Below, piece by piece: positions 28,058 through 37,234 of a DNA stretch of 64,000 nucleotides. Each line of letters begins with the position of its first letter. Positions within the stretch are counted from its first letter, which is position 1. The position numbers were made by a program, and so were the translations under genes. The stretch is from Allobosea sp. AAP35 (GTDB lineage: Bacteria > Pseudomonadota > Alphaproteobacteria > Rhizobiales > Beijerinckiaceae): NCBI RefSeq assembly GCF_001295925.1, contig NZ_LJHQ01000018.1, positions 124,001 to 188,000 on the forward strand. Direction: 5' to 3'. Below the pieces are notes generated by a model, which did no database searches, was not told the origin of the DNA, and saw only the letters and a list, made by a program, of their open reading frames with translations.

Positions 28058-30247
28058 ATGCGCATATTCGTGTTCCGCCCGCCGGCCGAGTCCGAGCGCA
28101 CCGCAGCGGCAATCCGGGCCCATGGCCATGAGCCGATCGTTGCCCCGCTGTTCGAGATTCTTCGTCTGCCGGAGCCGGCGCCCGACGGGTCGTTTTCCGC
28201 AATCGTGCTGACCAGCGGCAACGCGGTGCCCGCGCTTGGCGAACTTTCTGTCGACCGGCACGACCTGCCGGTCTTCACGGTGGGCGACCGCACGGCCGCC
28301 AAGGCGCGCGAGGCTGGGTTTGCCGCTGCGCACAGCGCAAAAGGCAATCGCGACGATCTGGTTGCCTTGATCGGCGACAATCTCGCCGCCCCCGCCCGGC
28401 TTCTGCTGATCGTCGGACGCGACCGGCATGACGATGTCGGCGACAGGCTGGCGGCGGCCGGCTTCGAGATCGCGACCTGGGTGGCCTATGAGGCGCAGGC
28501 TGTCACGAGCTTCCCGGAAGCAGCACGGGAAGCCCTGCGCGAGGGCGGGGCCGACGGAGCCCTGCATTATTCGACGCGCGGCGTCAGGACATGCCTCGCA
28601 CTGGCGCGGGAAGCCGGCGTCGCGGAGGCGCTGCTCGATCTCACCCATGTCACGCTCTCGGCGGATGTCGCGGGCCCGCTGATCTCGGCGGGCGCGAGCA
28701 CCGTGCTGGTGGCCGAATATCCCGAGGAGGCAGCGCTGCTGGCGGCGCTGGACCAAGTGTCGGCTCGCCATCGTTTGAGCGCGGATGTTACAAAAGGCGG
28801 GGTTGCGTCGGCTGGCCTCGAGACGGACAAGGATGCGATGAACGATCCCGAGACGCCGAAGGACAGTGCAGCCCCCTCTTCGCGCCCCGATTCCGGGACC
28901 AGGCGGGGCGGCTCGTCGAAGGGCCGCGCCGGCCGATCGGGCCGGACCCCGCCGACGATCGATGCGACGGCGCACGAGGTCCCCCAAGATGTGGTGACCA
29001 CGGACGACACCACGCCACCGGTCACCGATGATCAGACAACCCCAGACAGCGCCTCCGGTCCCAAGATCGGCCCCGGCGTCCCGCCCGAGGCGGTGCTTCC
29101 GACAGAAGCCCTGCCGCAGGAATTCGCCGGTGGGCCGAGCGACGGGTCAGGTCAGGACGCATCGGCCTCTCCCACCGAGCACCTGGCGTCGACCGGGCCA
29201 TCCGGGGCGACGCCCGCAGCCGAGCAGACCCGGCTTGCCACATCGACCCCATCTGTCGGGGCGACGCGCTCGGACGGTGTCGGCTCCGAGCCGAAGCCCG
29301 CGCCTCAACCCGAACCGTCCAGGTCCCGGCTGCCGTCGCTCGCGCTGGCGGGTCTCGTCGGCGGTCTTGTCGGTGCCGGCGTGGTCCTGTTCGCGATGAG
29401 CCGCGCCACGCCGTCCGTCACGCCCGAGCAGGTCGCCCAATTGCAGAGCCGCCTCGATGCCCTGCAGACCAGCACCGCCGATCTCGACCGGAAGGCCACG
29501 GCCGCGTCGCAGGCCGCGGCAAAGGCTAATTCAGCGGCCGAGGCCGCGACAGTGCGCGCCGGCGAGATCGCGCGCGCCCAGGCTCCCGACGCGGGTGCGA
29601 TTGCGGGGCTCAGCGAACAGGCCAAACGGGCCGAAGCCGCCACCAGCGCGATCGGCCAAAGGCTGGAGCAGAATTCAGCCCGGATCGGCACGGTCGAGAG
29701 CCTCGCCAAGGCCGCCGCTGCGCCGAGCCCGCAGGCGCTCGCCGCCGCGCGCGTCGTTCTGGCGCAGCGTGTCCGGGTGGCGCTGGAATCGGGCCAGCCC
29801 TTCGCCAGCGATGTCGCGGCACTGGCCAAGGGCGGCGGCGCGTCGCAACAGGTCGCGGCACTGGAGGCGGTGGCGGCTTCGGGCGCCCCGACGAAAGACG
29901 CGCTGCTGGCGCAACTTCGCACGCATCGGGCGCTGTTTGCTCGCGAGCTGATGCCGGCCTCGGCCGGCTGGCAGGAGCGGCTGATGGGGCTCGCAAGCCG
30001 GGTGGTGAGCATCCGCCCGGTCGGCGAGACGCGCGTGGACGATGCCGCGACATTGCCGATCCGGCTCGAAAACGCGATCGTGCGGGGTGACAACGCCGCC
30101 GCGGCCGCGCTGTGGGGGCAGTTGCCCGAGCCGGCGCGGCGCGACAGCGCCGATTTCGGCGAGGCCCTGCGCAAGCGGGGCGAGGCCGATGCTGCCATTT
30201 CGAAGATCGCACAGGATGCGGTGGCCGCGCTCGGCGTGGCCGGCTGA
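28058..30247 (+). CDS. hemD: Uroporphyrinogen-III synthase fused to mitofilin-like membrane protein
   Basis: A 729-residue product. Residues 1 to about 245 are uroporphyrinogen-III synthase (HemD), which closes hydroxymethylbilane to uroporphyrinogen III: MRIFVFRPPAESERTAAAI, LTSGNAVPAL, FTVGDRTAAKAREAGF and the HYSTRGVRT segment. A disordered Pro/Thr/Ser-rich linker covers about 248-422. A single membrane helix (about 425-447) and a periplasmic coiled coil follow, resembling the mitofilin-like COG4223 proteins that usually form a separate gene beside hemY. The AAGGAGAG site and ATG at 28058 are clear. An internal ATG at 28838 (residue 261) has AAGGA four bases before it, so the mitofilin part may also be made alone. 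Confidence 0.88.
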   Translation: MRIFVFRPPAESERTAAAIRAHGHEPIVAPLFEILRLPEPAPDGSFSAIVLTSGNAVPALGELSVDRHDLPVFTVGDRTAAKAREAGFAAAHSAKGNRDDLVALIGDNLAAPARLLLIVGRDRHDDVGDRLAAAGFEIATWVAYEAQAVTSFPEAAREALREGGADGALHYSTRGVRTCLALAREAGVAEALLDLTHVTLSADVAGPLISAGASTVLVAEYPEEAALLAALDQVSARHRLSADVTKGGVASAGLETDKDAMNDPETPKDSAAPSSRPDSGTRRGGSSKGRAGRSGRTPPTIDATAHEVPQDVVTTDDTTPPVTDDQTTPDSASGPKIGPGVPPEAVLPTEALPQEFAGGPSDGSGQDASASPTEHLASTGPSGATPAAEQTRLATSTPSVGATRSDGVGSEPKPAPQPEPSRSRLPSLALAGLVGGLVGAGVVLFAMSRATPSVTPEQVAQLQSRLDALQTSTADLDRKATAASQAAAKANSAAEAATVRAGEIARAQAPDAGAIAGLSEQAKRAEAATSAIGQRLEQNSARIGTVESLAKAAAAPSPQALAAARVVLAQRVRVALESGQPFASDVAALAKGGGASQQVAALEAVAASGAPTKDALLAQLRTHRALFARELMPASAGWQERLMGLASRVVSIRPVGETRVDDAATLPIRLENAIVRGDNAAAAALWGQLPEPARRDSADFGEALRKRGEADAAISKIAQDAVAALGVAG

Positions 30248-30263
30248 CGGAGGATAGAGGTTC

Positions 30264-32102
30264 ATGGTTCGCGTACTGCTCTATCTCACCGTTTTCGCCG
30301 CGCTCGCCATCGGCGCCGTCTGGCTCGCCGACCGGCCGGGCGAGGTCTCCGTGCTCTGGCAGGGTTACCGGGTCGAGACCAGCGTTGCGATCGCCGCGAT
30401 CGGCGTGGTCATGCTCGCCTTGCTGGCGATGCTGGGCTGGGGTCTGCTGCGTTTCGTGCTCGGGCTGCCGAGCGCGTTCAGTTTCGCCTCGCGGGCGCGT
30501 CGCCGGGCGCGCGGGTTCGAGGCGGTTTCGCGCGGCATGGTTGCCATCGGCGCGGGCGATCCGATCGCGGCCGGCCGCCATGCCGTCGATGCCCGCCGCT
30601 ATGCCGGCAACGAACCGCTGACGCTGCTGCTGGAGGCGCAGGCCGCCCAGCTCTCCGGCGATCGGGGTCGCGCGGAAGCCGCTTTCAAGACCATGCTCGA
30701 CAAGCCCGAGACGCGGGTTCTGGGCCTGCGCGGGCTGTTCGTCGAGGCCAAGCGCCGGGGCGACATGGCCGCCGCGCGCGCCTTCGCCGATGATGCCGTG
30801 CGGCGCTCGCCCTCGCTGGCCTGGGCCAATGACGCTCTGCTCGATTTCCACACCAGCGCCGGGGACTGGCCGGCGGCCCGCACCGCGGTCGAGCGCCGCG
30901 CCGCGCTTCGGCTCGCCGACAAGGCCGACGCCAAGCGCCAGCGCGCGGTGCTGCTCGCCGCCGAGGCGCTGGAGGCACGGGGGCGCGAGCCGGAGAAGGC
31001 GCTTGCCGCGGCTCTGGAGGCGGTCAAGCTCGCTCCCGGCCTGACGCCGGCGGCGACGCTGGCCGGGCGGATGCTCAGCGAGCGCGGCGACATCCGCAAG
31101 GCCGTCAAGCTTCTGGAGACCGCCTGGAAGGAGGTCTCGCATCCCGATCTTGCCGCCGCCTATCTCGATGTCCGCCCCGGCGACAGCGCGCAGGACCGGC
31201 TGGCCCGGGCGACCACCCTGTCGCGGCTGCGCCCCTCCGATCCTGAAGGCGTGCTGGCGCTGGCGGGCGCCGCGATCCATGCCCGCGATTTCCAGAAAGC
31301 GCGACAGGCGCTGAAGCCGCTTCTGGCCGGCGGCGCCTCGGTGCGGGTCTGTCTGCTGATGGCCGAACTCGAAGAGGCCGAACATGGTGCAGCCGGCCGT
31401 GTGCGCGAATGGCTGTCGCGGGCGACGCGCGCGCCGCGCGATGCCGCCTGGGTCGCTGACGGTTTGGTCTCCGACATCTGGATGCCGGTCTCGCCGATCT
31501 CGGGCCGGCTCGACGCTTTCGTCTGGACGGTGCCGCCGGCGACGCTGGGCAGCCATGCCCCGGCGCTCGACGACGTTCTGGCCGATCTCGACGATTCGAC
31601 CCCGCTGATCGAGGCGCGGGCAGAGCCGCCCGAACCCGAGCCCGCTGTCGTCACGGCCGTCGCGCCGCCTCCCGCCGCAATGCCGCCTGCCCCTGCCCCC
31701 GCGCCGGAGCCCACGGCACCCATGCCGCCCGTCGCTGCGCAATCGCCCCCGCCCGCCCCGGCTCATCCGCCGGAGGAGCCGAAGCCAAGCGTCACCCCGG
31801 TCGCCGAACCCGATCCGGTGGTCGGGCTCAATCCGGTCGCCGGTACGGCGACAGGAGCAGATGCGAAGCCCGAACCCAAGCTCGAGCCAAGAACCGAGAC
31901 AAAAACTGAGACCAAAACTGAGAGCAAGATCGACCCCAAAACCCCGGCGAAGACCGAATCCAGGATGCCCGATCCGGAGCCGGTGCCCGATACCCGGCCC
32001 AAACCGGTGATCTTCCCGGTGTCGCACGCGCCAGACGATCCGGGACCCGACGAGGCGCCGCCGGTCGAGGAGAAGAAGGGCAAGTTCCGTCTGTTCGGGT
32101 GA
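30264..32102 (+). CDS. hemY: HemY-type inner-membrane TPR protein
   Basis: A 612-residue membrane protein of the HemY family (the TPR protein, not protoporphyrinogen oxidase). Two membrane helices lie at about 3-22 and 39-66 with the family segment EVSVLWQGYRVETS between them. TPR-like helices cover about 85-420. The C-terminal tail (from about 430) is low complexity, Pro/Ala/Glu-rich, with TETKTETKTESK repeats. It starts 16 bases after the hemD fusion with GGAGGATAGAGG upstream, so they share a transcript. HemY is thought to interact with late haem enzymes in the membrane; its exact role is debated. Confidence 0.93.
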   Translation: MVRVLLYLTVFAALAIGAVWLADRPGEVSVLWQGYRVETSVAIAAIGVVMLALLAMLGWGLLRFVLGLPSAFSFASRARRRARGFEAVSRGMVAIGAGDPIAAGRHAVDARRYAGNEPLTLLLEAQAAQLSGDRGRAEAAFKTMLDKPETRVLGLRGLFVEAKRRGDMAAARAFADDAVRRSPSLAWANDALLDFHTSAGDWPAARTAVERRAALRLADKADAKRQRAVLLAAEALEARGREPEKALAAALEAVKLAPGLTPAATLAGRMLSERGDIRKAVKLLETAWKEVSHPDLAAAYLDVRPGDSAQDRLARATTLSRLRPSDPEGVLALAGAAIHARDFQKARQALKPLLAGGASVRVCLLMAELEEAEHGAAGRVREWLSRATRAPRDAAWVADGLVSDIWMPVSPISGRLDAFVWTVPPATLGSHAPALDDVLADLDDSTPLIEARAEPPEPEPAVVTAVAPPPAAMPPAPAPAPEPTAPMPPVAAQSPPPAPAHPPEEPKPSVTPVAEPDPVVGLNPVAGTATGADAKPEPKLEPRTETKTETKTESKIDPKTPAKTESRMPDPEPVPDTRPKPVIFPVSHAPDDPGPDEAPPVEEKKGKFRLFG

Positions 32103-32166
32103 GGCCGCGCCTGCTGGAACGTGAAAACGCGTGCGGCGAGCGCCCGCCCGGCCTATAGCGTCGGGC

Positions 32167-33210
32167 ATGACAGCCGAGACGAACCCTGAAGCGGCGCCGA
32201 TCGGCGCCGGAACCCTCCTGCATGTTGCCGCCGAACAGGCCGGCGAACGCCTCGACAAGGCGCTCGCCATGCTCGCCAGCGAAATCTCGCGGGCAAGGCT
32301 GCAACAGGTGATCAAGGAAGGCGGGGTGCGCCTCAACGGCGTCGTCGTTCCCGATGGCAAGCGCAAGGTCGTCGAGGGCGACGAGATCGCGCTCGTCATT
32401 CCGGCCGCGCGCCCGCCAGACCCCGTCGGGCAGGATATTCCGCTCGATGTCGTCTATGAGGACGACCACCTCATCGTCATCGACAAGCCGGCCGGTCTCG
32501 TGGTCCATCCTGCCGGGGGGCACGAGGACGGCACGCTCGTGAACGCGCTGATCGCCCATTGCGGGATGAGCCTCTCGGGCATCGGTGGCGTGCGGCGGCC
32601 CGGCATCGTCCACCGCCTCGACAAGGACACGAGCGGGCTGCTCGTCGTCGCCAAGACCGACAAGGCGCATCAGGGGCTGGCGAAGCAGTTCGCCGATCAT
32701 GGCCGCACCGGGCCGCTGCAGCGGGCCTATCTCGCCATCGTCTGGGGCTTTCCGCGCCGGCCGCATGGCACGATCACCACGCAGATCGAGCGCTCGAACA
32801 AGAACCGCGAGAAGATGATGGTCGTCGGCGAGGATCGCGGGCGCGAGGCGATCACGCATTTCACCGTAATCGAGCGCTATCCGCCGCTGCTCAAGGGCGG
32901 CGAGGAGACCGAACCGCTGGCGAGCCTGGTCGAATGCCGGCTGGAAACGGGCCGCACGCATCAGATCCGCGTTCATATGAGCCATCTCGGCCATCCCCTG
33001 CTTGGGGATCAGCTCTATGGCTCGGGCTTCGCGACCAAGTCGAGCCGCTTGCCGCAGACGGCGCGCGACGCGCTGACGGCGCTCGGGCGCCAGGCCCTGC
33101 ATGCCGCCCTGCTGGGTTTCGAGCATCCGGTCACCGGCGAAGAGATGCTGTTTGAGTCGGATTTGCCGGCCGAGTTTGCAAATCTGCAAGCTGCGCTCGC
33201 GGCTCTGTGA
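32167..33210 (+). CDS. RluA-family pseudouridine synthase (RluD-like)
   Basis: A 347-residue enzyme that isomerises uridines in rRNA to pseudouridine. An S4 RNA-binding domain spans about residues 20-85 (GERLDKALAMLASEISRARLQQVI). The catalytic domain has VVYEDDHLIVIDKPAGLVVH, the signature HRLDKDTSG with catalytic Asp about residue 152, and RTHQIRVHMSHLGHPLLGD. The S4 plus catalytic layout fits RluD (23S positions 1911/1915/1917 in E. coli). The ATG at 32167 is chosen because upstream residues do not resemble the family. Confidence 0.95.
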   Translation: MTAETNPEAAPIGAGTLLHVAAEQAGERLDKALAMLASEISRARLQQVIKEGGVRLNGVVVPDGKRKVVEGDEIALVIPAARPPDPVGQDIPLDVVYEDDHLIVIDKPAGLVVHPAGGHEDGTLVNALIAHCGMSLSGIGGVRRPGIVHRLDKDTSGLLVVAKTDKAHQGLAKQFADHGRTGPLQRAYLAIVWGFPRRPHGTITTQIERSNKNREKMMVVGEDRGREAITHFTVIERYPPLLKGGEETEPLASLVECRLETGRTHQIRVHMSHLGHPLLGDQLYGSGFATKSSRLPQTARDALTALGRQALHAALLGFEHPVTGEEMLFESDLPAEFANLQAALAAL

Positions 33211-33424
33211 GCGGATCTGGCCTCGCTGCCTAGTTTCCGCCAAGCTCTCTTGGCATATACTGAGGATCGGATGCGGATGGCCAAGGGGGCGCCGCAAGTG
33301 ATCGGCCCGACCGAACCTTATGGATGGTTGCGGCGTTAGGCCTGATCATGACATCCGAACCTGCGCGAAGGTTGATCGCGCGGTGGGTCTGCCGCGATGC
33401 GGGGGCCCGTGAAGGAGAACGAGC

Positions 33425-34321
33425 ATGGCGAGTGCTTCGCTGCCCGTGCTGTCCGCCGAAGGCGGACTTTCGCGTTACCTCGACGAGATTCGCAAGTTCC
33501 CGATGCTGGAACCGAATCAGGAATTCATGCTGGCCAAGCGCTGGCGCGAACATGGCGACCGTGACGCGGCGCACAAGCTCGTGACCTCCCATCTGCGGCT
33601 CGTGGCCAAGATCGCCATGGGCTATCGCGGCTACGGCCTGCCGATCGGCGAGGTCGTCTCGGAAGGCAATGTCGGCCTGATGCAGGCGGTCAAGCGCTTC
33701 GAACCCGACAAGGGCTTTAGGCTGGCGACCTATGCGATGTGGTGGATCAAGGCCTCGATCCAGGAATACATCCTGCGCTCCTGGTCGCTGGTCAAGATGG
33801 GCACCACCGCCAACCAGAAGAAGCTGTTTTTCAACCTGCGCAAGGCCAAGAGCAAGATCTCGGCGCTGGGCGAAGGCGATCTGCGCCCCGAGCAGGTCAA
33901 AACCATCGCCACCAAGCTTGGCGTCAACGAGCAGGACGTCATCGACATGAACCGCCGTCTCGGCGGCGACGCGTCGCTGAACACGCCGCTGCGCGAGGAT
34001 GGCGAGGGCGAATGGCAGGACTGGCTGGTCGATGACAGCGAGAGCCAGGAGCGTCGGCTCGCGGATTCCGAGGAGGCCGACAACCGCCACTCGGCCCTGC
34101 GCGAGGCGCTCGATGTGCTGAACCCGCGCGAGCGGCGCATCTTCGAGGCACGGCGCCTGGCCGATGATCCGATCACGCTCGAGCAGCTTTCGGAGGAGTT
34201 CGGGGTGTCGCGCGAGCGTGTCCGCCAGATCGAGGTCCGCGCCTTCGAGAAGGTTCAGGATGCGGTCAAGAAGGCGCTGACGCGGATCGAATCCCCGCGC
34301 GCAGCGCTGCCGGCGGCCTGA
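33425..34321 (+). CDS. rpoH: RNA polymerase heat-shock sigma factor sigma-32
   Basis: A 298-residue group 3-like sigma-70 family factor for heat-shock promoters. Region 2 contains LVTSHLRLVAKIAMGYRGYG and GFRLATYAMWWIKASIQEYIL, and the RpoH box is around SWSLVKMGTTANQKKLFFNLR. Region 4 ends LSEEFGVSRERVRQIEVRAFEKVQ. The ribosome site AAGGAGAA precedes the ATG. A hairpin terminator follows 29 bases after the stop. The 214-base leader before it may hold its promoters, but none stands out. Confidence 0.97.
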   Translation: MASASLPVLSAEGGLSRYLDEIRKFPMLEPNQEFMLAKRWREHGDRDAAHKLVTSHLRLVAKIAMGYRGYGLPIGEVVSEGNVGLMQAVKRFEPDKGFRLATYAMWWIKASIQEYILRSWSLVKMGTTANQKKLFFNLRKAKSKISALGEGDLRPEQVKTIATKLGVNEQDVIDMNRRLGGDASLNTPLREDGEGEWQDWLVDDSESQERRLADSEEADNRHSALREALDVLNPRERRIFEARRLADDPITLEQLSEEFGVSRERVRQIEVRAFEKVQDAVKKALTRIESPRAALPAA

Positions 34322-34349
34322 GCGGTTTTCATCCCGTAACGAGCGACGG

Positions 34350-34375
34350 AGGGCGCGGTTTTCTGCGCCCTTTTT
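34350..34375 (+). terminator. Rho-independent terminator of rpoH
   Basis: Stem AGGGCGC / GCGCCCT with an 8-base loop (GGTTTTCT), followed by a T run ending at about 34375. Confidence 0.88.
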
Positions 34376-34412
34376 GCTGTTCTGCGATCCCAGGGTGGAC
34401 TGCGTCAATGCT

Positions 34413-35564
34413 TCAGCGGGCCAGCTGAAACCGCTCGAAACGCTCCAGCTCCGCCTCGATCAACGCCTTCCGCTCCGGCGTCTCCTGCCCTTCCAGCCAG
34501 CTCCATTGCTGGATCAGGAGCCGCCCCGCCTGGCGGTCGGTTTTCAGGTCGAGCACCGCCACGACCGCGTCGCCAATCAGCACGGGCAGGCCGAAATAGC
34601 CGAAGATGCGTTTTTCCTTCGGCAGATAGGCCTCGAAAGCGTGGGCATAGCCGAAGAACAGTTTCAGCCGCTTGCGCTGGATGATCAGCGGATCGAAGGG
34701 CGAGAGGATGTGGACGAGATCGGGCTGCGGCGCGGCAGGCTCGCGCCCTTCACGCGGCATCCAGTGCGGCACAATCGAGTCCGCGATTGCGACCGGCATC
34801 AGATCCCGGCGCTTCACCCGCGCCTCGATCAGCTCCGCCACCGCCGCCTTGCCGGGCGCATCGAGATGGCAGATTGAATCGAGGCTGACGACGCCTTGGG
34901 CTCGCAGCGCGCGGTCGAGCCTGTAGGCCGTGACCTGCCGCTCCGAGGCCGGCGTCGGCCGCTTGTCCCAGCCGAAATGCCGGTCGGTCAGCTCATAGGT
35001 CTTGAGCATGCCGGCGCGGGCCGGAATCACGAGGTCGCCATCGTAGAAGGCGCGCTCCAGCAGGCCCTTGGAGGGTTTCTTGCTCGCCCAGAGATGCGCC
35101 TTCTCGACCAGCACATCGCTGTCGATGTCGCGGATGGTCAGCGGCCCGTCCCTGCGGATGCGGCCGAGCAGCTTACGCGCCTCCTCCCTCCCGCCCACCG
35201 CCGACCAGCGCTTGGGCTCATCGCGATGCGCCTTCATCTCCCCGAGATGGAAGCGAATGTCGCGCACCGGCACATAGGAGAGCGCATGCGTCCAGTATTC
35301 GAAGACGCTCTTATCGACGGACTGCGCCTGCGCGAGATCGCCCCGCTCATAGGTCGGGATGCGGCTGAACAGGATATGATGGTGGCAGCGCTCGATCACG
35401 TTGATCGTGTCGATCTGGACATAGCCGAGATGCTCGACAGCCGCCTTCGTCGCCTCGGGCCCCGAGCCGAAGGGTTCGCGGGTATCGAGCCGCTGGGCCT
35501 GCAGCCAGAGACGCCGCGCCTCGTCTCGCGAGAGGGTGATCGTCTTGGGTGGGCGGGGTGGCAT
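34413..35564 (-). CDS. YcaQ-like winged-helix DNA glycosylase family protein
   Basis: A 383-residue protein of the HTH_42 / YcaQ-AlkX family, whose E. coli member unhooks interstrand DNA crosslinks. Hallmarks are the start ITLSRDEARRLWLQAQRLD, LGYVQIDTINVIERCHHHIL, the basic QRKRLKLFFGYAHAFEAYLPKEKR and DLKTDRQAGRLLIQQWSWLE. The family QxQ-type catalytic motif is not obvious from memory, so activity should not be assumed. It is convergent with rpoH and separated from the next operon by a family B palindrome. Confidence 0.85.
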   Translation of the reverse strand: MPPRPPKTITLSRDEARRLWLQAQRLDTREPFGSGPEATKAAVEHLGYVQIDTINVIERCHHHILFSRIPTYERGDLAQAQSVDKSVFEYWTHALSYVPVRDIRFHLGEMKAHRDEPKRWSAVGGREEARKLLGRIRRDGPLTIRDIDSDVLVEKAHLWASKKPSKGLLERAFYDGDLVIPARAGMLKTYELTDRHFGWDKRPTPASERQVTAYRLDRALRAQGVVSLDSICHLDAPGKAAVAELIEARVKRRDLMPVAIADSIVPHWMPREGREPAAPQPDLVHILSPFDPLIIQRKRLKLFFGYAHAFEAYLPKEKRIFGYFGLPVLIGDAVVAVLDLKTDRQAGRLLIQQWSWLEGQETPERKALIEAELERFERFQLAR

Positions 35565-35665
35565 GGCGGGCGATCCGAGGCGTTTTTGAATGCTGCCGGA
35601 GTTTAACCCGCACCGTCCAGCGTTCTGTCAGCAGGCTGGCGACCTCGCGGCAGTTACGGCTTCAT

Positions 35666-35770
35666 GTCATCCTGGACCAGCGACGCAGCCGCGCAGGCCG
35701 GGATCCATCGTAGGGCCCGACGGTGCCCCATGATGGATCCCGGTCGCCCTTTGGTCGCCCAGGATGACGG
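35666..35770. repeat. Dispersed palindromic element, family B
   Basis: Starts GTCATCCTGGACCAGCGACG and ends GGTCGCCCAGGATGACGG with inner arms GGGATCCATCGTAGGGC and CCCCATGATGGATCCCGG. The arms differ slightly from the other copies. It lies between the YcaQ-like gene and the 92-residue gene. Confidence 0.8.
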
Positions 35771-35810
35771 CGCCGTTGTGCGAGATCCTCAGATGGCGGC
35801 CGCCACCATA

Positions 35811-36089
35811 TCAAGCGCCGCCCGACACCGCCTCCCGCAGCGCCTCGGGGGTCACCTCCGCCATCGCCATGGCCAGCTTGAACGCCCTCGTCTTCTCACC
35901 CGGGTTCATCACCAGGATCACCGTCTCGGTGCCGGGACAGGCCGGATCCGCGCAGATGATTTCGTTGACCGCCATGGCGGCGGCCTCGGGCAGCCCGGCG
36001 ATCTCCCGCATCAGCGCCTTGATCCGTCCGGATTGCTCGGCGGCCTGCGCCTTGTCGGGCCCGCCCTTGCCGAAGAGGCCGAAGCGCAT
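35811..36089 (-). CDS. Small Cys-motif protein at the end of the zinc island
   Basis: I cannot name a family. The 92-residue product begins MRFGLFGKGGPDKAQAAEQS. It is mostly helical, with a central EIICADPACPGTETVILVM segment that carries a CxxxxC pair next to a hydrophobic strand. It starts eight bases after the WD40 gene stop and so belongs to the same transcript. A Cys pair in a zinc-linked operon suggests metal or partner binding, but this is inference. It has no signal peptide or membrane segment. Confidence 0.78.
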   Translation of the reverse strand: MRFGLFGKGGPDKAQAAEQSGRIKALMREIAGLPEAAAMAVNEIICADPACPGTETVILVMNPGEKTRAFKLAMAMAEVTPEALREAVSGGA

Positions 36090-36097
36090 CGCCGTTC

Positions 36098-37108
36098 TTA
36101 CGCCGCCGGCAGCGTCAGCACGCCGGCCATGCCGTCTTCCGTGCCGAAGGCGAGGCGCTTGCCGCCCTTGTCCCAGGCGAAGGCGGTGATGCCGCTGTCG
36201 CGCAGCGCCGGGCGCACCAAGAGCTCCGAGGCATCGGTCAGCCGGATCATCAGGATGCAGCCATCGTCATAGCCGACCGCCAGCACCAGCGCCCGGGGGT
36301 GGAAGGCGACGCGGGTGACCTTGGCGTGGCGGGCGCCGCATTCGCGCGGCGCCTTGCCCTGCGGGCCCTCACCCTGAAACGGCCAGACGATCGCAGCATC
36401 CGCCCCGCTGGAAGCGAGCCAGAGGCCGTCATGCGACCAGGACAGCGAGCGCGGCTTGGCCGGATAGCCGGTCATCCGCATATGCGTCGGCTTGTCGCCG
36501 AGCTTCCAGCCATGCAGCGCGTTCTCCGGCATCGAGGAGACGACGAAGCGCCCGTCCGGCGACCACATCACGTCGAGATGGGCGCCCTTCCATTCCAGGA
36601 ATTCCGGCTTGGCTTCGGTCGCGGGATACCAGAGGCTGACCCCGTTCATTTGGCCGATTGCCAGCCGAAAACCCTTCGGCGCGAAGACGAGGCCTTGGGG
36701 CGTCGTGCCGACATCGAGCGAGCGTAGCCTGCCCTTGTCGTCACGGGCATGGACGGTCTTGCCGGTGTTCCAGGCGAGGCTGCCGGAGCCCGAGAGCGCC
36801 ACCGCGTCGATCCAGCGCCGCTTCGCGTCGCGGGCGATTTCAGTGGAGGCGCCATCGGCCGTCGTCGCGACCACCCGCCCGTCATCGCCGCCGGTGATCA
36901 GCCGCTCGCCATCGCTGCAGGTGCAGAGAATGCCGCCGGCATGGACCTCGGCCGAGTCGAGCACTCCGTCGGTCCAGCGCAGCACGCGCCCATCGGCCAG
37001 CGCGAGCGCGAGCGTCGATTTGAGCCAATGAGCACCGACGACATGCGCGCCGGCCTCGACGGGGACGACATGCTCGCGCAGCGAGACGGGGGCGGTGGTC
37101 GTGTTCAT
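36098..37108 (-). CDS. WD40-repeat protein
   Basis: A 336-residue protein of WD40-like beta-propeller repeats with no signal peptide. Repeat units end with patterns such as LALADGRVLRWTDG, LITGGDDGRVVATT, VVSSMPENALHGWKL, WLASSGADAAIVWPF and LAVGYDDGCILMIRL. The count fits a seven-bladed propeller. It lies between the COG0523 GTPase and the 92-residue protein on the same strand, and a WD40 gene beside this GTPase is common in Hyphomicrobiales. It may act as a scaffold for the GTPase, but no direct evidence is visible. Confidence 0.88.
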   Translation of the reverse strand: MNTTTAPVSLREHVVPVEAGAHVVGAHWLKSTLALALADGRVLRWTDGVLDSAEVHAGGILCTCSDGERLITGGDDGRVVATTADGASTEIARDAKRRWIDAVALSGSGSLAWNTGKTVHARDDKGRLRSLDVGTTPQGLVFAPKGFRLAIGQMNGVSLWYPATEAKPEFLEWKGAHLDVMWSPDGRFVVSSMPENALHGWKLGDKPTHMRMTGYPAKPRSLSWSHDGLWLASSGADAAIVWPFQGEGPQGKAPRECGARHAKVTRVAFHPRALVLAVGYDDGCILMIRLTDASELLVRPALRDSGITAFAWDKGGKRLAFGTEDGMAGVLTLPAA

Positions 37109-37150
37109 GGGCGGGGTCTAGCGCAGCCTGTTTGTCATGGGAACCGCACC

Positions 37151-37226
37151 GTCATTCTCGGGCGCAGCGAAGCGGAGACCCGAGAATCTCTGGCAGGAGA
37201 TGCTCGGGTCAAGCCCAAGCATGACG
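37151..37226. repeat. Dispersed palindromic element, family A
   Basis: Starts GTCATTCTCGGGCGCAGCG and ends AAGCCCAAGCATGACG with the same GACCCGAGAATCTC and GAGATGCTCGGGTC arms as the copy at 8446. It lies between the GTPase and WD40 genes of the zinc island. Confidence 0.85.
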
Positions 37227-37234
37227 TAGACGGC

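Noticed and set aside
27859-28131. A short frame between tsaD and hemD
   Set aside because: It overlaps the hemD start in another frame, lacks a ribosome site and is not similar to hemC.
29610-32399. A long minus-strand frame opposite the hemD fusion and hemY
   Set aside because: It is the shadow of two certain genes with a low-complexity product.
33211-33424. A heat-shock promoter for rpoH (TTGGCATATACT near 33250)
   Set aside because: The -35 and -10 like sequences are fused with no proper spacer, so I could not support a promoter call.
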